DNA of 64,000 nucleotides from Pochonia chlamydosporia 170 (lineage: Eukaryota > Ascomycota > Sordariomycetes > Hypocreales > Clavicipitaceae): contig NC_035790.1 of the NCBI RefSeq assembly GCF_001653235.2, positions 6,944,001 to 7,008,000 of the forward strand. The letters are read 5' to 3'. Below the pieces are notes generated by a model, which saw only the letters and a program-made list of their open reading frames with translations, had not been told where the DNA came from and did not search any database. The position numbers and the translations under genes were made by a program. Below, piece by piece: positions 60,040 to 64,000 of this stretch (its first letter is position 1; every line of letters starts with the position of its first letter).

Positions 60040-60842
60040 ATGGAGCAAGTCCAACCTTCAGCTTCCGAAGTGCTCACAGATGACGCACAGAAGACATCAC
60101 AAGAGCCGCAATCTGCTTCTGGAGCTACCACAAGCGGGAGCTCCCAGCAGCAAGCTCAACCGACATCTGCGCCAGACGCAAAGGGCGTCACAATCTGCGG
60201 AGTATGCGAGAAGACTCCATCAAAGTACAAGTGTCCTCGATGCTACTTGCCCTAGTATGACCTTCCACCTCGCCAGCCTTGGCCGGACCGAGAAGGATGC
60301 GCCGCTGACTTTATCCCAGTTGTTCAGTCGCTTGTAACAAAATTCACAAAGAGAACCATCCTCCAGACCCCGAGCCGAAGTCAGTTGAGAAGCCCGTCGT
60401 GTCAGAAGCAGCTTCCAATGGCACTGGCGACGCGACATCAAACCCATCGAATCCCTTTCATGCTTTAGAAAAGTCAGAGCAGCTGCAACGGCTGTTTCGT
60501 AAATACCCATGCCTTCAACAGAAATTACTCGACATATATGCTGCTACACAGCCTCCTCGAGAAGATCCCGAGAAGAGAATACCAGCTTCCCTGATGCAAG
60601 GTGTGCCGAAGAAAGATAGCTGGAACCATGACATTGGCATCAAGAAAGGGAAGGAGGCTTTACGCAGAGCTCGTAGGGCTGACGGTGAAGCAGGCGAGGC
60701 CATTCGAGAGTATTCCGAGTTGGTTTTGCATCTTATCAATACTCAAGATGGCAAGGGCGAGGTTGCCACCTTGTTGCAGCAGCAGGCGGCACAGGAAGAC
60801 ACGAAGCTGATTGAGCAATTGTTGGCACAAGAGCGACGATGA
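60040..60842 (+). CDS. HIT-type zinc-finger protein
   Basis: Two exons, 60040-60254 and 60320-60842, give 245 residues. Splicing completes the HIT finger: Cys53, Cys56, Cys65, Cys68, Cys73, Cys77, His81 and His85, with the sequence CGVCEKTPSKYKCPRC joined to YCSVACNKIHKENH. The rest is helical and charged, with EALRRARRADGEAGEAI near the end and a Gln-rich C-terminus. zf-HIT proteins such as Hit1/ZNHIT3 or the ZNHIT family take part in box C/D snoRNP assembly with Rsa1 or in chromatin-remodelling complexes. The length and the finger near the N-terminus suit a ZNHIT3/Hit1-like role, but this is inference. The N-terminal 48 residues are Ser/Gln/Thr-rich and probably disordered. Confidence 0.9.
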
Positions 60843-61034
60843 TGATGCGTGACGTACGAGTGCGAAGCCAAAAAAAGACCTATGATTCTGAGTCTGTATT
60901 ATATTTATTATGGTCTTCCCTGCAGCTGGGCTATTTCCAGCGGAGGGGAAATGTTGGATATCATATATCATTTCATCATTGTACAATGGGTATGCAGTCA
61001 TGTCCTTCCCCTCATTCGCGCAAAAAATCAATAG

Positions 61035-62249
61035 CTAACGTTTAAATCGTGAAAAGAAGCCACTTATTGGGGACTTGGGTGATAAGTCTTGAGGCAGCTT
61101 CTCCTCTGTGGGGGAGGGGAGTTTTTCGTCCTTGGAATGTCGCCCGAAACTGCCTAGACGGCCACGTAGAGTCCATTTGGACTCTGTTTTTCGCAGCTCC
61201 TGGTGTGAATGCTGTGGAATATTGACTGCTTTGACAGCCACTGCCTCATCACTCTGGGTCCAGTCGACTCTATGCTCAGCTGGAGCACCAATCATGGCCG
61301 GCCTTGGCGACGAAAATAATGCGTTGCCCAAGTCGAAAACTTCCACCGGAGGAGTCTCACAACGCCTCAGAATGCTGCCGGTACTTCTTCTCCTAGCATC
61401 TTTAACTTCGTCCCTGTCCAGTCCCAATCTCAACTGACTTTGGAACGCTTGGTGACCAGCCAAGTCGTCAGACCCTCCATCTCCCTCTAATGTTGTGGGT
61501 AGCGGTTTATGAATATGATTTCGCTCATATTGTTGTTCGCGCATGCTTTGTGCCCTCCTCAATGCCTTCGCCTGTTGGTACGGGGGAGCTTTAGGATCCG
61601 TCGTTCTGATTTCTCGACTGGCATTCGGTCCGTCGAGATGAAACTTCATGGCTATCCTGGAGAGCTTGTGTACAGGGCCTTTCTCAGCTGGTGGTTCCGC
61701 TGTTGTGGTCAAGGCAAACTGAGTGGCGGCAACCTGAGGAACATGGTGGTAACTAGGGGCATGGCTGCGCTCCTCCTCGCTGTTCTTAGCACCGGAGCTG
61801 AGAGACTTTTTGGAACCGGAGCGTTTCAAACTGTCCTTGGGCGGCGATTCAACTGGTCGTGCTGGCTTTGTGTCGGACTTCTGCCTTGGTGAGGAACCAG
61901 GTTTGTCACCATGCTTACTAGCTGGTGGTGTAGGTTCCTTGGTCTTCTTCTGCTTTGCGGCGGCTGCACGTTTGGCCAGTCGGTCTGCTTCCGCCCTGGC
62001 ACGTCGCTTCCTCTCTGAGGATGCCTTTTGCTCGGCAAGTACAGTAAATAACCTCCTTGTCAACTCTTCGGCATCAACGGGCTGAGATTGAGCTGGCCGC
62101 CCTTTCATCGGGTTCGAAGATGCTTTAATTCCTTTGTGCCTCGACTTTGCGGCCATGGTGTGATCGGTTGGGTACCCCATCGTGGCCAACATGTTGGTAT
62201 CTGGCCTTTGCAAAGTTGTAAGTTGAATGGCTGGATGCAGGTCGAACAT
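61035..62249 (-). CDS. Basic low-complexity protein of unknown function
   Basis: This single-exon frame of 404 residues has no recognised family. Residues about 60-100 form a long Arg/Lys/Ala/Glu-rich helix (RRLFTVLAEQKASSERKRRARAEADRLAKRAAAAKQ), probably a coiled coil. A Lys/Ser/Pro-rich region at about 100-170 is followed by short ordered-looking blocks around HKLSRIAMKFHLDGPNASRE and WTLRGRLGSFGRHSKDEKLP. The C-terminus ends PISGFFSRFKR. No signal peptide or membrane segment is seen. The start is uncertain: ATG at 62249 gives the longest frame, but those at 62192, 62180 and especially 62156 (ACCATGG) have better contexts. The frame looks coding because it is long, intron-free and has ordered motifs late in the chain. 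Confidence 0.7.
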   Translation of the reverse strand: MFDLHPAIQLTTLQRPDTNMLATMGYPTDHTMAAKSRHKGIKASSNPMKGRPAQSQPVDAEELTRRLFTVLAEQKASSERKRRARAEADRLAKRAAAAKQKKTKEPTPPASKHGDKPGSSPRQKSDTKPARPVESPPKDSLKRSGSKKSLSSGAKNSEEERSHAPSYHHVPQVAATQFALTTTAEPPAEKGPVHKLSRIAMKFHLDGPNASREIRTTDPKAPPYQQAKALRRAQSMREQQYERNHIHKPLPTTLEGDGGSDDLAGHQAFQSQLRLGLDRDEVKDARRRSTGSILRRCETPPVEVFDLGNALFSSPRPAMIGAPAEHRVDWTQSDEAVAVKAVNIPQHSHQELRKTESKWTLRGRLGSFGRHSKDEKLPSPTEEKLPQDLSPKSPISGFFSRFKR

Positions 62250-64000
62250 GAAAGACGAAACGAGTCAAGAACCAAATAGAACTTTATATGCAAAATGGTT
62301 TCAAAATCGAGATAGTCGCACGCTCAGCCGATAATATCGAGTGTTAAGATGGCGTTTACCTGGCGAAGTTTTATATCGTCCTGGAGGTCCACGTTGTCTC
62401 AGTCCTTTCCCTCCAGATTCGTGGGGTGATGTCGGAGGTCCTGTGTGGCCCGCAGATTATATTCACCTGAATCCAAGCTCGAACCATGCACTATCCGGCC
62501 AATATACATGTGAAGATGTCGAAGGAGCCCGGGCCAAAAGAAGGCAGAACTGCAGGAAAACAGACCTGAATGTTTAATCCAGACTGCCGAATGTTTGATT
62601 AAAAGGACGGTACATGCTTCCAGTGCGAGCAAGGGGCCTGGAAGGTATTAATGGCCCAACCCAAGGTAGCAATGCTAATTTGAAGGGACTTGGGGCCGCT
62701 CATGGCCGAATTGGTATCAAGGGCACGGCGCCCCAAGCGCAGCGAACGCGCCAAACCACTGAAACCATGGTCCTGGCCCAAAGGAAATGGAATTGCCAAG
62801 GGACCGCCACTGACAATGACCGACTTCATGTCATGAGCGGGTGTGGACTGATGGCACGCGATCAGACGACCAAGCCAATCCTGCATGCGAGGCGCAACGC
62901 TGAGCGGGACAGTCAAGGGCATTTGGCCAATTTGGAGTCTTTGGTCACTTGGTCTGCCCATCTTCTCCGTTCAACTCTCCACTAGGAGTCCAGGGCAGAC
63001 AACCATGAAGGAGCCGTGGGGATCCATATTGCGGGCCAGAGTTGCTTTGGCGCTAGTTGTAGCGGTCCCTCAGGTGTCGTCGACAGGTTTGGCCTGGTGA
63101 TGAGGAGCCTTGGCTTCTTGTGAAGGTTGTGTCTGCGCCTTGGAAGTGGGAGCAAGAAAAAAGGGTTGAAAGAAGAAAGGGTCTTGGTTCAAGCCACCGA
63201 ACTGGTGGCCAGGGAGGCGACCAGGGAGGAATACGGAGACCAGGCCAAACGTATCGGCAAGTTTGTGGAGGATTTGGGGTCTCCCCAGTCGCCTCTCCAG
63301 TCATTTCTGCAGATGTTCTCCAGGGCTGCCTGGTCAAAGACCTGCAGATGCTGCATCTAAAATCGAACAAGGTCACCTGAGCGGTTGCAATCGACAGGGC
63401 GTTTGACTCTCTCTTAACTGCGTACCTAAACTACTCTTACTGTACGAGAACGACGGAAGGGCCGTGAAGCTCGTGAAGCTCGTGAAGAGCGGCCAGAGGA
63501 GAACAAGGTTGTCAACCCTCAGGCATTTGTGTGCCATCTAGCCGAAGGGGGTCTTGTTTGGTGTTTCGCTAAATACGACGTGCAGAAAATAAGGACCACA
63601 GTGTTCAATAACAGAAGGTGCAAAAGGAATGGGTGATGCTCGCATTGATTTTCTCCCAGGTTTGGGGCCCAGAGAAAACACATGTCGGGTTGCAGTGGAC
63701 TTTGCGCGAACCACAATCCTCGAAGAAGCAAACCTTTCGTCCTCGGCACATCTGCCGTCCCCGTGTTAGCCATTGGTTGTGTGGTTTGACGAGCGCAATT
63801 GGATCCAAGTGCAGATGCAGATGCAGATTACGGTGACAACGGTGGTGGGGAGGAAAAGACGGCCCATGCATGCCCACCGTTGACGATGAGACCATGTTGC
63901 ACAAAAATGCCCTTACCCAACAACAGAACGGATCACAGAGCACGGAGCACGGGGCACGGGGCAGAAGACGGGATTACTCGAAAGAAAAAACTATATCTTT
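62250..64000. other. Right-end region without a convincing gene
   Basis: The last 1.75 kb holds the promoter of the 404-residue gene and then DNA with short overlapping frames on both strands (60-125 codons) without domains. Short direct repeats such as GAGCACGGGGCACGGGGCA near the right edge are seen. A gene starting beyond the edge may use this as its promoter. Confidence 0.45.

Noticed and set aside
62614..63380. Frames of 70-123 codons near the right end
   Set aside because: No domains, poor initiation contexts, and overlapping frames on both strands.

Overview
This window is nuclear DNA of a filamentous ascomycete, most likely a Sordariomycete of the order Hypocreales. The genes are densely packed on both strands and broken by introns of about 50-110 nt with GTAAGT/GTATGT-type donors. 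The set includes Zn2Cys6, HET-domain and PDR-transporter genes typical of Pezizomycotina. The order is inferred from gene content and a Tc-toxin-like gene of the kind found in insect-associated fungi; no species can be named. There is no sign of bacterial operons, plasmids, CRISPR, rRNA or intact tRNA genes.

Left third (1-20 kb), accessory in character. An intronless C-terminal part of a TcA-type insecticidal-toxin-complex-like protein is cut by the left edge and converges on a full-length PDR/CDR-type ABC drug transporter. Then come a HET-domain (heterokaryon incompatibility) gene, a transcription factor with two complete Zn2Cys6 clusters, and a divergently transcribed MFS sugar transporter that it may control.

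Middle (21-51 kb), mainly conserved functions: a carnitine O-acetyltransferase, a single-pass membrane protein with a proline-rich cytosolic tail, a RAD57/XRCC3-like recombination mediator, the second-largest RNA polymerase III subunit (RPC2), a Puf4-like RNA-binding protein, ribosomal protein eL15, an unrecognised 263-residue protein and a PSP1-domain protein. Two long stretches without convincing genes lie here and beyond (33.6-39.1 kb and 51.3-58.4 kb).

Right end (58-64 kb): a mitochondrial NFU1-type Fe-S scaffold and a HIT-type zinc-finger protein share a short divergent promoter, followed by a basic, low-complexity protein with no recognised domain. The last 1.7 kb shows no gene.

Splice sites were assigned by hand by requiring reading phase, donor/acceptor consensus and family continuity to agree. 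Three microexons (13, 21 and 26 nt) were recovered this way. A 9-bp word, TACTCCGTA, recurs far more often than chance in the non-coding DNA. The most unusual items are the toxin-like gene with its cysteine-rich and cationic insertions, the double zinc-cluster regulator, and the dispersed 9-mer.
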